Shown here piece after piece: positions 8,723-17,592 of a stretch of DNA of 64,000 bases. Below the pieces are notes generated by a model. That model worked only from the letters and a program-made list of their open reading frames with translations. It was not told where the DNA came from and ran no database searches. The stretch is taken from NCBI RefSeq assembly GCF_002245655.1, contig NZ_NOIH01000003.1:434001-498000 (forward strand), in the 5' to 3' direction. Source of the DNA: Thauera propionica. Its GTDB lineage: Bacteria > Pseudomonadota > Gammaproteobacteria > Burkholderiales > Rhodocyclaceae. Position 1 is the first letter of the stretch; the number at the start of each line of letters is the position of its first letter. The position numbers were made by a program, and so were the translations under genes.

Positions 8723-9203
8723 GCCCGCGCTCCAGGACCGCCGCATCGCCGGTAGCGCGCGCGGCGTCCTGCGGAATCGGGAACAGGCGGTCGTAGCCGA
8801 GGTTGAAGAGCAGCGCATACACCGTGTAGGTGATGGCCAGCAGGATGTCGGCCACGGCGGCCTCGATCCAGCCCATGCCGGTCCACCACACGATGATGGG
8901 CAGCGTCATCGTGAACAGGCCGGCCTCGAAACCGACGGCATGAATGCAACGCAGGCGGAACGGCCGGCGGTCGGCGGTGCGGCCGGTGAGCCGGCCTTCG
9001 ACCCAGTCGAAACTGGTGTTGTAGCAGCCGTTCCAGATCGCGGCCACGAGCGCGAGCAGCGCCAGCAGGCCGATGGACTCGGCGATCGGCACGCCGCTGG
9101 CCCAGGCGAAGGGCGGGGTGATCAGCAACAGGCCGCCGATCTCGAACATCGCGATCTGGCGCAGCCGATCGCCGAAGGAGCGAAGCTTGGGTTTGGATGA
9201 CAC
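8715..9203 (-). CDS. PACE-family (AceI-like) multidrug/biocide efflux protein
   Basis: About 162 residues with four predicted membrane helices in two repeats of the bacterial transmembrane-pair domain. The first repeat has [18 protein letters not shown], including the conserved acidic residue of the family in helix 1. The second, with [17 protein letters not shown], follows the pattern [18 protein letters not shown] proteins export cationic biocides such as chlorhexidine and probably polyamines. A GTG at 9203 with AGGA seven bases upstream is the best start; a TTG at 9218 would add five residues. Its end overlaps murB by eight bases. No divergent LysR regulator, which often accompanies PACE genes, is adjacent. 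Confidence 0.85.
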   Translation of the reverse strand: MSSKPKLRSFGDRLRQIAMFEIGGLLLITPPFAWASGVPIAESIGLLALLALVAAIWNGCYNTSFDWVEGRLTGRTADRRPFRLRCIHAVGFEAGLFTMTLPIIVWWTGMGWIEAAVADILLAITYTVYALLFNLGYDRLFPIPQDAARATGDAAVLERGHG

Positions 9204-9437
9204 GATGAAGTCCTGCAACGAAAGCGACCCCGGGGCGGGGTTCCATCAGCACGGGTCGTCCCGTGTAAAACCGACGGTCGCTGCGTCGTTGCGCATGGCG
9301 GGCGGGGTCGTCCCCGCGTCGGAACCGGATCGGCCGCATCGGGCCGCCGTCCTTTTTAGCAAATCGGCCGGCTGCCTGGCAAGCCGTGCCCGCTGCTAAC
9401 ATCCGGGCATGTTCAACCCCTCCCCCAGGACGACACC

Positions 9438-9818
9438 ATGAAGACAGCCCAGGACCTCGTTGCCGCAGCCAAGGCCCGCACCCACGAGATCGGCATCGAC
9501 GCCGCCGAAGCCGCCATCCGCGACGCGGATGTCGTGATCGACGTGCGCGAACCCGACGAATTCAGCGCCGGCCACATCCCCGGCGCAGTCAACATTCCGC
9601 GCGGACTGCTGGAATTCAAGCTCGGCAGCATGCCCGAGTACGACTCGCGCGACCTGAAGGTGGTGCTGTACTGCAAGACCAGCGGCCGCGCCGCGCTGTC
9701 GGCCTGCGCGATGCAGGACATGGGCTACGCGCAGGTGAAGTCCATCCTCGGCGGCTTCGACGCCTGGGCCGCGGCGGGCAAGCCGGTGGCCAAACCGAGC
9801 CTGCCGTCCTTCGGTTGA
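9438..9818 (+). CDS. Rhodanese-like domain protein (sulfurtransferase type)
   Basis: 126 residues forming a single rhodanese domain. Motifs are VVIDVREPDEFSAGHIPGA and the active-site loop VVLYCKTSGRAAL with Cys79 as the predicted persulfide-carrying residue, ending GGFDAWAAAGKPV. Single-domain rhodaneses move sulfane sulfur between thiols. The active-site loop CKTSGR has six residues, as in sulfurtransferases. There is no signal peptide, so it is cytosolic. The upstream 234-base gap holds its promoter region. A tandem 10-base repeat just after the stop has no evident function. Confidence 0.9.
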   Translation: MKTAQDLVAAAKARTHEIGIDAAEAAIRDADVVIDVREPDEFSAGHIPGAVNIPRGLLEFKLGSMPEYDSRDLKVVLYCKTSGRAALSACAMQDMGYAQVKSILGGFDAWAAAGKPVAKPSLPSFG

Positions 9819-9867
9819 CGGTTTTCCGCGGGTTTCCGCGGGTGGGCGGGCGGCACGAGGCCGATTA

Positions 9868-9887
9868 AACTATTTGGCCAAATAGTT
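9868..9887. promoter_or_regulatory. Perfect 20-bp palindrome, candidate operator of the MFS gene
   Basis: AACTATTTGGCCAAATAGTT is an exact palindrome without spacer, AT-rich in a GC-rich setting, and lies 61 bases before the MFS start codon. It could bind a dimeric repressor of the MarR, TetR or PadR sort. It lacks the long GC stem and T-run of a terminator. No regulator gene adjoins it. Confidence 0.55.
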
Positions 9888-9948
9888 ATCCGACCGTGAT
9901 CCATGCGCCGCACCCGCCGGGGTGCGGCCGGCTCACAAGGTTTCGCCC

Positions 9949-11283
9949 ATGCTTCCTACCCTGCTGCCGATCGGCGCCCTGCTCGCCGGTATCGCCCTCC
10001 TGCTGCTCGGCTCCGGCCTGCTCAATACCGTCGTTGCCCTGCGCGGCAGCCTGGAAGGCTTCTCCGACACCACGCTGGGCCTGATCGGCTCCACCTACTT
10101 CTTCGGCTTCTTCCTCGGCACCTTCGTGGCGCCGCGCCTGATCCGGCGCATGGGCCACGTGCGCGCCTTCGCCTTCTTCGGCGCGGCGGTTGCGGCCTGC
10201 ATGCTGCTGCACGCGCTGGTGGTGCAGCCGGCGTTCTGGATGCTGCTGCGCGTGATCACCGGCGTCGCGCTGGTCGGCTTCTACGCGGTGATCGAGAGCT
10301 GGCTCAACGAACAGACGGCCGCCGAACGGCGCGGCCAGGTGTTCGCGGTGTACATGGCGGTCAACCTGCTGGCGCTGGCCGGCGCGCAGCAACTGCTGCG
10401 CCTGGACGGCCCCGAGACCTTCACGCTGTTCGCCGTGGCGGCGATCTTCGTCTGCCTGTCGCTGCTGCCGGTGACGATGACCCGCCTGCCCCAACCCCAG
10501 CTCGGCCATACGCCCAGGCTGGACCTGCGCATGGTGTGGCGCGCCGCGCCGGCCGCCTTCGTCGGCGCGCTGTCGTCGGGCGTGGCGATGGGCGCGTTCT
10601 GGAGCCTGGGGCCGATCTACGGCGAGCGCGTCGGGCTGGATGCGGCCGGCGTCGCCACCCTGATGACCAGCGCGATCCTGGGTGGCGCGCTGCTGCAGTG
10701 GCCGATCGGCCGCTTCTCCGACAGCGGCGACCGCCGCCGCGCGCTGGGTCTGGTCGCCGCCGTGGCCGCGGCCAGCGGCGCGGTGATGGTGGCGCTGGGC
10801 AGCTTCGCCTCGGTCGCGCTGGCAGGCTTCTTCGTGTTCGGCGCGGCGGCCTTCGCGGTCTATCCGATCGTGGTCGCGCACCTCATCGACCACCTCCACC
10901 AGCAGGACATCCTCGCCGGCAACACCGGCGTGCTGTTCCTGCATGGCGTGGGCGCGGCGTTGGGGCCGATGCTGGCCGGCGTGCTGCTGGGCTGGGTCGG
11001 CTCGGTCGGCCTGCCGCTGCATTTCGCGCTGGCCTTCGCGCCGCTGGCCGTATTCGCGATGCTGCAGGCCCGGGGCGGGGCCGACGAGATTGTGGATGAG
11101 GCGGCGCAGTTCGCGCCGATGCTGCGCACCTCGCCGACGGTGCTGGAGATGGTCGCGCCCGAGTCGGGCATCGTAACCGCGCAGCAGGCCGACGCGGTTC
11201 AGACCGACGTCGAGCCGCCGCTCACGCCCCCGCCATCGTCTGCGCCCACCACAGGTACAGCGGGATCCCCGCCAGCAGGTTGA
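9949..11283 (+). CDS. MFS transporter, YcaD-like
   Basis: 444 residues with about twelve membrane helices. The loop 2-3 motif region is APRLIRRMGHVRAFAFFGA, and helices 4-5 carry RVITGVALVGFYAVIESWLNEQ, typical of YcaD-like facilitators. The substrate is unknown; these are secondary transporters of the inner membrane. ATG 9949 has AAGG nine bases upstream; a GTG at 9922 is a less likely start. The last part (after about residue 405) is a hydrophilic Pro/Ser/Thr tail. Its final 62 bases run antisense over the end of the SbtA-like gene, so the tail may be a recent extension. A perfect palindrome lies in its promoter region. Confidence 0.85.
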   Translation: MLPTLLPIGALLAGIALLLLGSGLLNTVVALRGSLEGFSDTTLGLIGSTYFFGFFLGTFVAPRLIRRMGHVRAFAFFGAAVAACMLLHALVVQPAFWMLLRVITGVALVGFYAVIESWLNEQTAAERRGQVFAVYMAVNLLALAGAQQLLRLDGPETFTLFAVAAIFVCLSLLPVTMTRLPQPQLGHTPRLDLRMVWRAAPAAFVGALSSGVAMGAFWSLGPIYGERVGLDAAGVATLMTSAILGGALLQWPIGRFSDSGDRRRALGLVAAVAAASGAVMVALGSFASVALAGFFVFGAAAFAVYPIVVAHLIDHLHQQDILAGNTGVLFLHGVGAALGPMLAGVLLGWVGSVGLPLHFALAFAPLAVFAMLQARGGADEIVDEAAQFAPMLRTSPTVLEMVAPESGIVTAQQADAVQTDVEPPLTPPPSSAPTTGTAGSPPAG

Positions 11284-12163
11284 AGGGGAAGGTCACCGCC
11301 AGCGCCGCGGCCACGCCCAGGGCGGGGTTGGCCTCGGGCACCGCGATGCGCATCGCGGTGGGTGCGGCGATGTAGGACGCGCTGCTGGCCAGGGTCATCA
11401 TCAGCACCGTCCCGCCCACGCCCAGGCCCATCACCTGCGCCACGCCCCAGCCGAGCACGGCCAGCACCGGCGGCAGAGCAAGCGCGCAGCCGACCAGGAA
11501 CAGCCCGGCCTTCTTCAGGTCCGGCAGGCGATCAGCGGCGATCAGGCCCATCTCGAGCAGGAACAGGCACAGCGCGCCCTTGAACAGATCGACGAACAGC
11601 GGCGACAGCGGCTCCAGCCCTTGCGGCCCGGCAACCCAGCCGATCAGGATGCCGCCCCCGAGCAGCACCACGCTCTTGTTGGCGAACACCTCGTGCACCA
11701 GCGCGCTCGCGGTGGAGCTGCCATCGGCCGACTTCACCCCACAGCGCGCGATCAGCGTCGCGACGATCAGCGCCGGCGCCTCCATCAGTGCGGCGAGCAG
11801 GGCCAGGTGGCCTTCCACCTCGATGCCACGGCCGGCCAGCACCGCCGCACCCACCGCGAAGGTGACGATGCTCACCGAGCCGTAGTGCGCCGACAGAGAA
11901 GCGGCATCCGGGCGCGAGAAGCGCAGGCGGAAGAGCGGAAACACCAGCAACGGGATGACCGCGCCTAGGCCGATCGCCAGTAGCGCATCCACCCACAGCG
12001 TGGCGCTTTCGGAGCGCGCGATCTCGACCCCGCCCTTCAGGCCGATGGCCAGCAGGAGGTAGATCGACAGGGTTTCGAACACCGCCGCCGGCAGGCGCAG
12101 CCCGCTCTTGACCAGCGAGGCGACGGCACCGAGGGCGAAAAAGAAGGGAACAGCATCGATCAT
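11222..12163 (-). CDS. SbtA-like sodium-dependent bicarbonate permease family protein
   Basis: 313 residues with about ten membrane helices and a central hydrophilic stretch (GVKSADGSSTASALVHE). Family-like segments are ALGAVASLVKSGLRLP near the start, the HYGSVSIVTFAVG segment, and MTLASSASYIAAPTAMR near the end. SbtA proteins import bicarbonate with sodium in cyanobacteria; the many proteobacterial homologues are less well studied, so the substrate is likely but not certain. ATG 12163 was chosen with GGAA upstream. It is transcribed divergently from a CbbR-like LysR gene across an AT-rich gap, the usual sign of control by that regulator. Confidence 0.85.
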   Translation of the reverse strand: MIDAVPFFFALGAVASLVKSGLRLPAAVFETLSIYLLLAIGLKGGVEIARSESATLWVDALLAIGLGAVIPLLVFPLFRLRFSRPDAASLSAHYGSVSIVTFAVGAAVLAGRGIEVEGHLALLAALMEAPALIVATLIARCGVKSADGSSTASALVHEVFANKSVVLLGGGILIGWVAGPQGLEPLSPLFVDLFKGALCLFLLEMGLIAADRLPDLKKAGLFLVGCALALPPVLAVLGWGVAQVMGLGVGGTVLMMTLASSASYIAAPTAMRIAVPEANPALGVAAALAVTFPFNLLAGIPLYLWWAQTMAGA

Positions 12164-12304
12164 GAATTCAATTTCCAGCAAGTGGCATTCATCTGTCTCG
12201 CGCCGAACTTTGATGCGAAACCTTGTGCAGCATTCTGCCGCAGCGCACACATGTAGAAAATTGATTTATTCTTTTGTTTTAAATAGACATAACTCTATAT
12301 AAAG
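12164..12304. promoter_or_regulatory. AT-rich divergent promoter region, SbtA-like gene / LysR gene
   Basis: This 141-base gap is much richer in A and T than its surroundings, especially 12255-12300 (runs such as TTATTCTTTTGTTTTAAATA). It separates two divergent start codons. It must contain both promoters and probably the LysR-type operator, though no clean T-N11-A palindrome stands out. Confidence 0.5.
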
Positions 12305-13234
12305 ATGCGCCTCACCCTCCACCAGCTGCGCCTGCTGCTCGCCGTGACCCGCGAAGGCAGCGTGTCGCGCGCCGCCCAGCGCCTGCATCTGACGCAGCCC
12401 ACGCTGTCGGCGCAGCTGCGCCAGTTGTCGGACCAGGTGGGCTTGCCGCTGTTCGAGCGCATCGGGCGCCGCCTGCACCTGACCCCCGCCGGCGAGGCGG
12501 TGGTCGACAGCGCGACGCGGCTGGAGGAGGAGCTGGAGCGCCTTGACGAGACCCTGGCCGAGCTGCGCGGCGACGTCGGGGGAAAGCTGCGGCTGGCGGT
12601 GGTGAGCACCGCGGAGACCTTCATCCCGCGCCTGCTGGGCGAGTTCCGCCGCGAACGGCCGGCGGTGGAGGTGTCGCTGGTGGTACTGAACCGCGACGCG
12701 GTGCTGCGCCGACTGGCGGACAACCGCGACGACCTCTACATCATGAGCCGTCCGCCCGCCGCGCCGCCGGTGACCGCCACGCCCTTCCTCGCCAACCCGC
12801 TCGTGGTGATCGCTGCCGCCGACCACCCGCTGGCCGGCCGCCGCGCGGTGCCGATCAAGGCGCTGGCGGGCGAGGAGTTCGTGCTGCGCGAGCCCGGCTC
12901 GGGCACGCGTCAGGCGGCGGAAAGCTTCTTCGCCGAGCACGACATCGTGCTGCGGCCGCGGCTGGAGCTGGGCAGCAACGAGGCGGTGCGCCAGGCGGTG
13001 GCGGGTGGACTGGGGCTGTCGCTGCTGTCAGCCCATGCCCTGGCCCATGCGCCGGACGAGGGCATCGCCGTGCTCGCGGTGAAGGACACGCCGGTCGTGA
13101 CCCAGTGGCAGGTCGTGCACCCGACCGGCAAGCGCCTTACTCCGCTGGCGGATGCGTTCCTGCGCTTTCTGCAGGCCCGGGCGCCGGAACTGAACCGGGC
13201 AGCCCAGGCTCGGCTGTCGGCGGCACGGGGATAG
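12305..13234 (+). CDS. LysR-family transcriptional regulator, CbbR-like
   Basis: 309 residues. The N-terminal winged helix-turn-helix reads LHQLRLLLAVTREGSVSRAAQRLHLTQPTLSAQL, followed by the linker helix and a two-lobe periplasmic-binding-like effector domain (about residues 92-300). The motif GSNEAVRQAVAGGLGLSLLS is common in CbbR-like members, which respond to central carbon metabolites. The divergent SbtA-like permease is its most likely target, giving regulation of inorganic carbon uptake; this is inferred from position. The last 98 bases are overlapped in antisense by the end of the large penicillin-binding protein gene. Confidence 0.88.
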   Translation: MRLTLHQLRLLLAVTREGSVSRAAQRLHLTQPTLSAQLRQLSDQVGLPLFERIGRRLHLTPAGEAVVDSATRLEEELERLDETLAELRGDVGGKLRLAVVSTAETFIPRLLGEFRRERPAVEVSLVVLNRDAVLRRLADNRDDLYIMSRPPAAPPVTATPFLANPLVVIAAADHPLAGRRAVPIKALAGEEFVLREPGSGTRQAAESFFAEHDIVLRPRLELGSNEAVRQAVAGGLGLSLLSAHALAHAPDEGIAVLAVKDTPVVTQWQVVHPTGKRLTPLADAFLRFLQARAPELNRAAQARLSAARG

Positions 13235-16200
13235 CCGGGCCGGCGTCGATGCGGCCGGCGCGGGCGCGCGGCGGCGCAGCGTCCGTGCCTTCTTCGGCCG
13301 GGATGTCCGGCACCGGCGAAGCCACCACACCCACATCCGCCGCATCCGGCGCCACGCCGCCTTCGGACAGCGGCGCAGCCGGCAGCACGCCTTCGGTTGC
13401 CGACTGCGCCGGATCCGGCAGGGGCGGCTCGACCATGACCGGGGCCGACTCCACCGGCGGTGACCCGCCCGCATCGCCCGGCAGCACTTCCTCGTCTACC
13501 GGCACAGCCCTCTCGTTCGCCGTCGCAGGGACGGCGAGCGGCAACGGCAGGTCTTCGACCGGGAGGCAGGCGATGTCGGCGCCCGGCGCCAGATGAGGCA
13601 CGAGCACCGGCGCCATCGACTTCAGGATCTGCACCGGCAGCCCGGAGGTGAAGCGATAGGCCGCGGCGTTGGGGCCGATGACGTAGGCGGTGAGTGAGCC
13701 GAAATGGTGCGGGCCGAGGTAGAAGACGAAGGTGGCGGTGCGGTTCAGCGCCATGCCGGGGCGGCCGCCGATGACGATGCGGTTGTCGCCGGTGCCGGTC
13801 TTTCCGCCCAGCGTCAACGCGCTGCCGTCGGCCAGGCGGAAGCTGCCCGCCAGCCGGCGCGCGGTGCCGCTCTCGACGACGTCGGACAGTGCGCCGCGCA
13901 GCGCCGCCGCCACTTCCGGTGCCATCACCCGCTCGCCCACGCCGGGCCGCACCGAAAAGGCGATCTCGTAGGGCGTGTCGGTGGCGAAGCGCACGCGGTC
14001 GATGCGCCGCGTCGACAGGCGTACGCCGTCATTGACGATGATGCCCATCAGTTCGGCCAGCGCTGCCGGGCGGTCGCCCGAGCTGCCGAGCGCGGTGGCG
14101 AGCGAAGGCACGAGATGGCCGAAGGGGTAGCCCAGCCGCGCCCAGCGGCGGTGGATGTCGAGGAAGGCCTCGACCTCGAGCATGGTGAAGATGCGCGAAT
14201 CCTGCGCGCTGCGCGAACGGGTGCGGAACAGCCAGCGGTAGACCGCCTGGCGCTCGTCCGCGCTGGCGGCCACCGTCTCGGACAGGCTGGCCTGCGGGTT
14301 GCGCATGCGGTAGCCCACCAGCCACAGCTCCAGCGGATGCACGCGCGCGACGTAGCCGCGGTCGGGCAGGTCGAAGGCCTCGGGCGCGTGACGGCTGTAG
14401 AGCTGCTCGATGCGCGACTCCGACAGTTGGGCATCGCCCAGGCGGCGGCCGAGGAAGGCGGCGAGCGCTTCGGGCGGCGCCTCGGGTTCGAGGTAGCGGA
14501 ACACCGCGGCCAGGCGCTCGGCGCTCGGGCGCAGGCCGTCGAGCAGCAGGGTGCGCATCTCCTCGGGACTGCGGCCCTGGTACTTGCGCCAGAAGCGGCG
14601 CAGGAAGGTCTGGCCCTCGCGGTCGGCGAAGCGCGCCAGGTACTCGGCGCGCCGCGGGTCCTCGGCGTCTTCCATCAACCGCGCCGTGCTGCCCGGCACC
14701 TGGTACATGGTGTGGCGCACGATCTCGCGCATCAGGCGCACGAAAGGCAGGTTGATCGAGGCCTGCAGCGCCTCGCGCAGCGTGGGCTCGCGCGCGTCGT
14801 CGCTGCGGTTGAAATTACCGAAGGTATGCACCCCGCCGCCGGTGAAGAAATTCTCGGCCGGGCTGGCGGAGAAGCGCCGTTCGAGCGCAGCCTCGAGCAT
14901 TGCCGGCAGGCTGCGGTCGCTGGCGGTGGCGAGATGATCGATCGCCCAGCGCGTGAGGTTGTCCTGGCGCGCAACCTCGACCTGGCGCAGCGCCGGCACG
15001 TCGAGTTCGGCCAGGCGGCCGTGCAGCTCGGCGACGATCTCGAGGTAGGTCGTCAACACGCGCAGCTTGGCGGTGGAGCCGAGTTCGAGCTTGCTGCCCT
15101 CGTTGATGTCGAGCGGCTGGTCGGTGGTGTCGGTCTGCACCCGCACGCGGTTGCCGCCGGGGGTGCGCTCGACCAGCGTGAAGCTGTAGCGCACCGCGCC
15201 GAGCGTGGCCGGATTGAGCATGCGGTCGCCGATCAGGCCCTGGCTGCGGGCGAAGTCGGCATCCGACAGCCGGTTGAGATAAGCGCCGACCGCCTGCTGC
15301 AGGCCGCCGTGCAGCGTGGTGTCGACCTCAGCGTCGAGACGGTCGAGGCTGTACAGCGAGGTGCCGAGCATGCCGGCCAGGCGCGCGCGCACCGCGGTCG
15401 TGCCCTTGCCGGGGTTCGCCGGCAGCACCGCGGGGTTGGCGACCAGGTCGCGGAACAGCAGCGGCTGCGACAACGCGGCGTCGCGCATCGCCGCGCTGAT
15501 GCTGCCGGCCTCGGTCAGCAGGCGCAGGTAGGCGTCGGTGGTGCGCGTCAGCTCCTCGCGGCCGCGCGCCAGGTACCAGGACGGACGGCGGTGGGCGATC
15601 ATCAGCGCCACCACCTGACGCATCGCGAGGCCCTGCGCCTTCAGCGTGTCGCCCTCGTCGTCGGGCGCTGACAGCAGTTCATTGACGCGATCGAAATCCG
15701 CGCCGAACCAAACCCACAGGCCGTCGCCCAGGCCGTTGACCTCGCCATGGCCAGGCGCGGCCGACAGCGGCACGGTGTTCAGATAGTCGAGCACCAGATT
15801 GCGGCGCACCGGCAGGGTCTGCTCGCCCTCGCGGTAGGCGCGCACGCTGGCCGACACCATCTGGCGCAGCTTCTCGCGGGCGTCGTAGGTGATGCCGTCG
15901 GGCGAGTGGCGGTATTTCTCGATCTGCGTTGCCAGCGTGCTGCCGCCGGGGGCGTCGAGATCCTCCTTGACCATGCGCCCGACCTGGGCCGCAGCAGCGC
16001 GCGCGAAGCGCACCCAGTCGACGGCCGGGTTCAGCATCGGCCGGCTCTCGTCGAGCAGGTCGCGGTTCTCGATGAAGAGCAGCGCCTGCGCCACCACCGG
16101 CGGCACCGCGGCGAAGTCGGCGTAGCCGCGGTAGGGATAGCGGAAGTCATAGAGCGGCCCGGCGCGACAGTCGAGCACGTCGAGGCCAGTGCGCGTCTTC

Positions 16201-16601
16201 TCGCGATAGGGCGGAAACAGCCCGCGGTCGACGTAGTCGAGAAGGTCGGGGCTGAAGCGGGTCTGTGCGGTGAGTTCGAAGCCGCGCGCCTCGAGCCGCT
16301 CGATGAAGCGCGGCAGCTCGGTGTAGCCCAGGCGCTGGTCGAAGGGGCCGTGCTGCGGGTAGCGCACCGCGTTGCTGCGGCCAGCGACGCGTTCGTAGTC
16401 GAGTTTGGCGGCGAAGCGCGAGATCTCGCGCGCCTGCAGGCGGGAGGTCTGCAGCTCGTGCGCGAGCAGCAGACCTCCCGCCACCAGCGCGACCAGCACG
16501 AGGATGAGGATCAGCGCGCCGAACAGCCGGAAGGGGCGGATGCGGCGCCGGGGCGCCGCCGCTTGCAGCGCGGGTTGCGGGGTCGGGACGTCGGAACTCA
16601 C
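13137..16601 (-). CDS. Very large class A penicillin-binding protein (GT51 transglycosylase plus transpeptidase)
   Basis: 1154 residues, well above the 750-850 of usual PBP1 proteins. A membrane anchor (about residues 23-48) is followed by a GT51 domain with a candidate catalytic Glu178 in LFIENRDLL, GGSTLATQIEKY and LDYLNTVPLS. The transpeptidase has S509-TAK, S615-IN and K934-TG in GGKTGTG, so all three catalytic motifs are present. Long extra segments lie between SIN and KTG. The end is a low-complexity Pro/Ala/Glu/Val tail of roughly 130 residues, whose last part lies antisense to the LysR gene. It polymerises and crosslinks peptidoglycan in the periplasm. The start is GTG 16601, with only a weak ribosome binding site. 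Confidence 0.88.
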   Translation of the reverse strand: MSSDVPTPQPALQAAAPRRRIRPFRLFGALILILVLVALVAGGLLLAHELQTSRLQAREISRFAAKLDYERVAGRSNAVRYPQHGPFDQRLGYTELPRFIERLEARGFELTAQTRFSPDLLDYVDRGLFPPYREKTRTGLDVLDCRAGPLYDFRYPYRGYADFAAVPPVVAQALLFIENRDLLDESRPMLNPAVDWVRFARAAAAQVGRMVKEDLDAPGGSTLATQIEKYRHSPDGITYDAREKLRQMVSASVRAYREGEQTLPVRRNLVLDYLNTVPLSAAPGHGEVNGLGDGLWVWFGADFDRVNELLSAPDDEGDTLKAQGLAMRQVVALMIAHRRPSWYLARGREELTRTTDAYLRLLTEAGSISAAMRDAALSQPLLFRDLVANPAVLPANPGKGTTAVRARLAGMLGTSLYSLDRLDAEVDTTLHGGLQQAVGAYLNRLSDADFARSQGLIGDRMLNPATLGAVRYSFTLVERTPGGNRVRVQTDTTDQPLDINEGSKLELGSTAKLRVLTTYLEIVAELHGRLAELDVPALRQVEVARQDNLTRWAIDHLATASDRSLPAMLEAALERRFSASPAENFFTGGGVHTFGNFNRSDDAREPTLREALQASINLPFVRLMREIVRHTMYQVPGSTARLMEDAEDPRRAEYLARFADREGQTFLRRFWRKYQGRSPEEMRTLLLDGLRPSAERLAAVFRYLEPEAPPEALAAFLGRRLGDAQLSESRIEQLYSRHAPEAFDLPDRGYVARVHPLELWLVGYRMRNPQASLSETVAASADERQAVYRWLFRTRSRSAQDSRIFTMLEVEAFLDIHRRWARLGYPFGHLVPSLATALGSSGDRPAALAELMGIIVNDGVRLSTRRIDRVRFATDTPYEIAFSVRPGVGERVMAPEVAAALRGALSDVVESGTARRLAGSFRLADGSALTLGGKTGTGDNRIVIGGRPGMALNRTATFVFYLGPHHFGSLTAYVIGPNAAAYRFTSGLPVQILKSMAPVLVPHLAPGADIACLPVEDLPLPLAVPATANERAVPVDEEVLPGDAGGSPPVESAPVMVEPPLPDPAQSATEGVLPAAPLSEGGVAPDAADVGVVASPVPDIPAEEGTDAAPPRARAGRIDAGPAIPVPPTAEPGLPGSVPAPGPAESAGTHPPAE

Positions 16602-16712
16602 GGGCGGGCGAATCGATATTGCATTGCATCAATTATCCGCATTCCAGCGCGGAAAAATGACACTGTTACAGATCCGCCGCCGCGTGCCGGCGCGCTCCCC
16701 GGCGGCCTGCTG

Positions 16713-17459
16713 TCAGCCGCGATGCACTGCCAGGCCTGCAAACGACTGCGCGACCGGCATCAGCTCGATGGTGTTGATGTTGACGTGGGCCGGGCGGGTC
16801 GCGATCCAGTAGATCGAGTCGGCGATGTCCTCGGCCGTCAGCGGCTGCACGTTGGCGTAGACCTGGGCGGCCTTGTCGTCGTCGCCATGGAAGCGCACGT
16901 TGGAGAACTCAGTGCCGCCGCACAGGCCCGGCTCGATGTCGGTGACGCGGATGGCGGTGCCAAGCAGGTCCGCGCGCAGGTTGAGGCTGAACTGGCGCAC
17001 GAAAGCCTTGGTGGCGCCATAGACGTTGCCGCCGGCGTAGGGCCAGCGGCCGGCGATGGAGCCGAGGTTGAAGACGTGGCCGCGGTTGCGCTCGACCATG
17101 CCGGGCAGAAAGGCGCGCGTCACCTGCACGAGGCCGGTGCAGTTGGTGTCGATCATGGTGTGCCAGTCGTCCAGCGAGGCCTTGTGGGCGGGCTCCAGGC
17201 CAAGCGCAAGCCCGGCGTTGTTCACCAGCACATCGATGGCGGCGAAGTCGGCAGGCAGGGACGCGGGCGCGGCGGCGACGGCGTCGGCATCGCGGACATC
17301 GAGCTCGAGCGGCAGCAGTGCGTCGCCGAGTTCGGCCGCGAGCGCGTCCAGCCGGTCCTTGCGGCGCGCGGTGGCGACGACGCGATGGCCTCCCTTGACG
17401 AAGCTGCGGGCGATGGCGGCACCAAAGCCGGCGGAAGCGCCGGTAACGAAGACGATCAT
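16713..17459 (-). CDS. Short-chain dehydrogenase/reductase, YdfG-like (3-hydroxy acid dehydrogenase)
   Basis: 248 residues, classical SDR size. The cofactor motif TGASAGFG begins at residue 6, ATARRKDRLDAL points to NADP preference, the structural motif is VLVNNAGLAL, and the catalytic tetrad is completed by the Ser in LGSIAG and YGATK. The end follows YdfG, with IRVTDIEPGLCGGTEFS and IADSIYWIATRPAHVNINTIELMP. YdfG oxidises L-serine, L-allo-threonine and 3-hydroxypropionate with NADP and reduces malonic semialdehyde. Start ATG 17459 has AGGAAA upstream. Located between the PBP gene and a hydroxyacid dehydrogenase on the same strand, with 133 bases to the latter. Confidence 0.9.
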   Translation of the reverse strand: MIVFVTGASAGFGAAIARSFVKGGHRVVATARRKDRLDALAAELGDALLPLELDVRDADAVAAAPASLPADFAAIDVLVNNAGLALGLEPAHKASLDDWHTMIDTNCTGLVQVTRAFLPGMVERNRGHVFNLGSIAGRWPYAGGNVYGATKAFVRQFSLNLRADLLGTAIRVTDIEPGLCGGTEFSNVRFHGDDDKAAQVYANVQPLTAEDIADSIYWIATRPAHVNINTIELMPVAQSFAGLAVHRG

Positions 17460-17592
17460 GAGCGAGTTTCCTGAATGATGGGTTGAAGCGGGACGCACCA
17501 GCGTCACGAAGGCGCGACACGGCGCACGGCCGGACGATGGTAGCGGAGCCGGGCGCAGGCTCCAATCCGCAATCGCCCCGGCGCCGGGCCTT

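Noticed and set aside
9824-9843. Tandem 10-base repeat TTTCCGCGGG after the rhodanese gene
   Set aside because: Only two copies, no stem or T-run; likely chance slippage in GC-rich DNA.
13704-15671. Very long open frame on the plus strand opposite the penicillin-binding protein gene
   Set aside because: It is a mirror of a high-GC gene: rich in Arg, Ala, Gly and His, without any domain pattern, and the opposite strand encodes complete PBP motifs.
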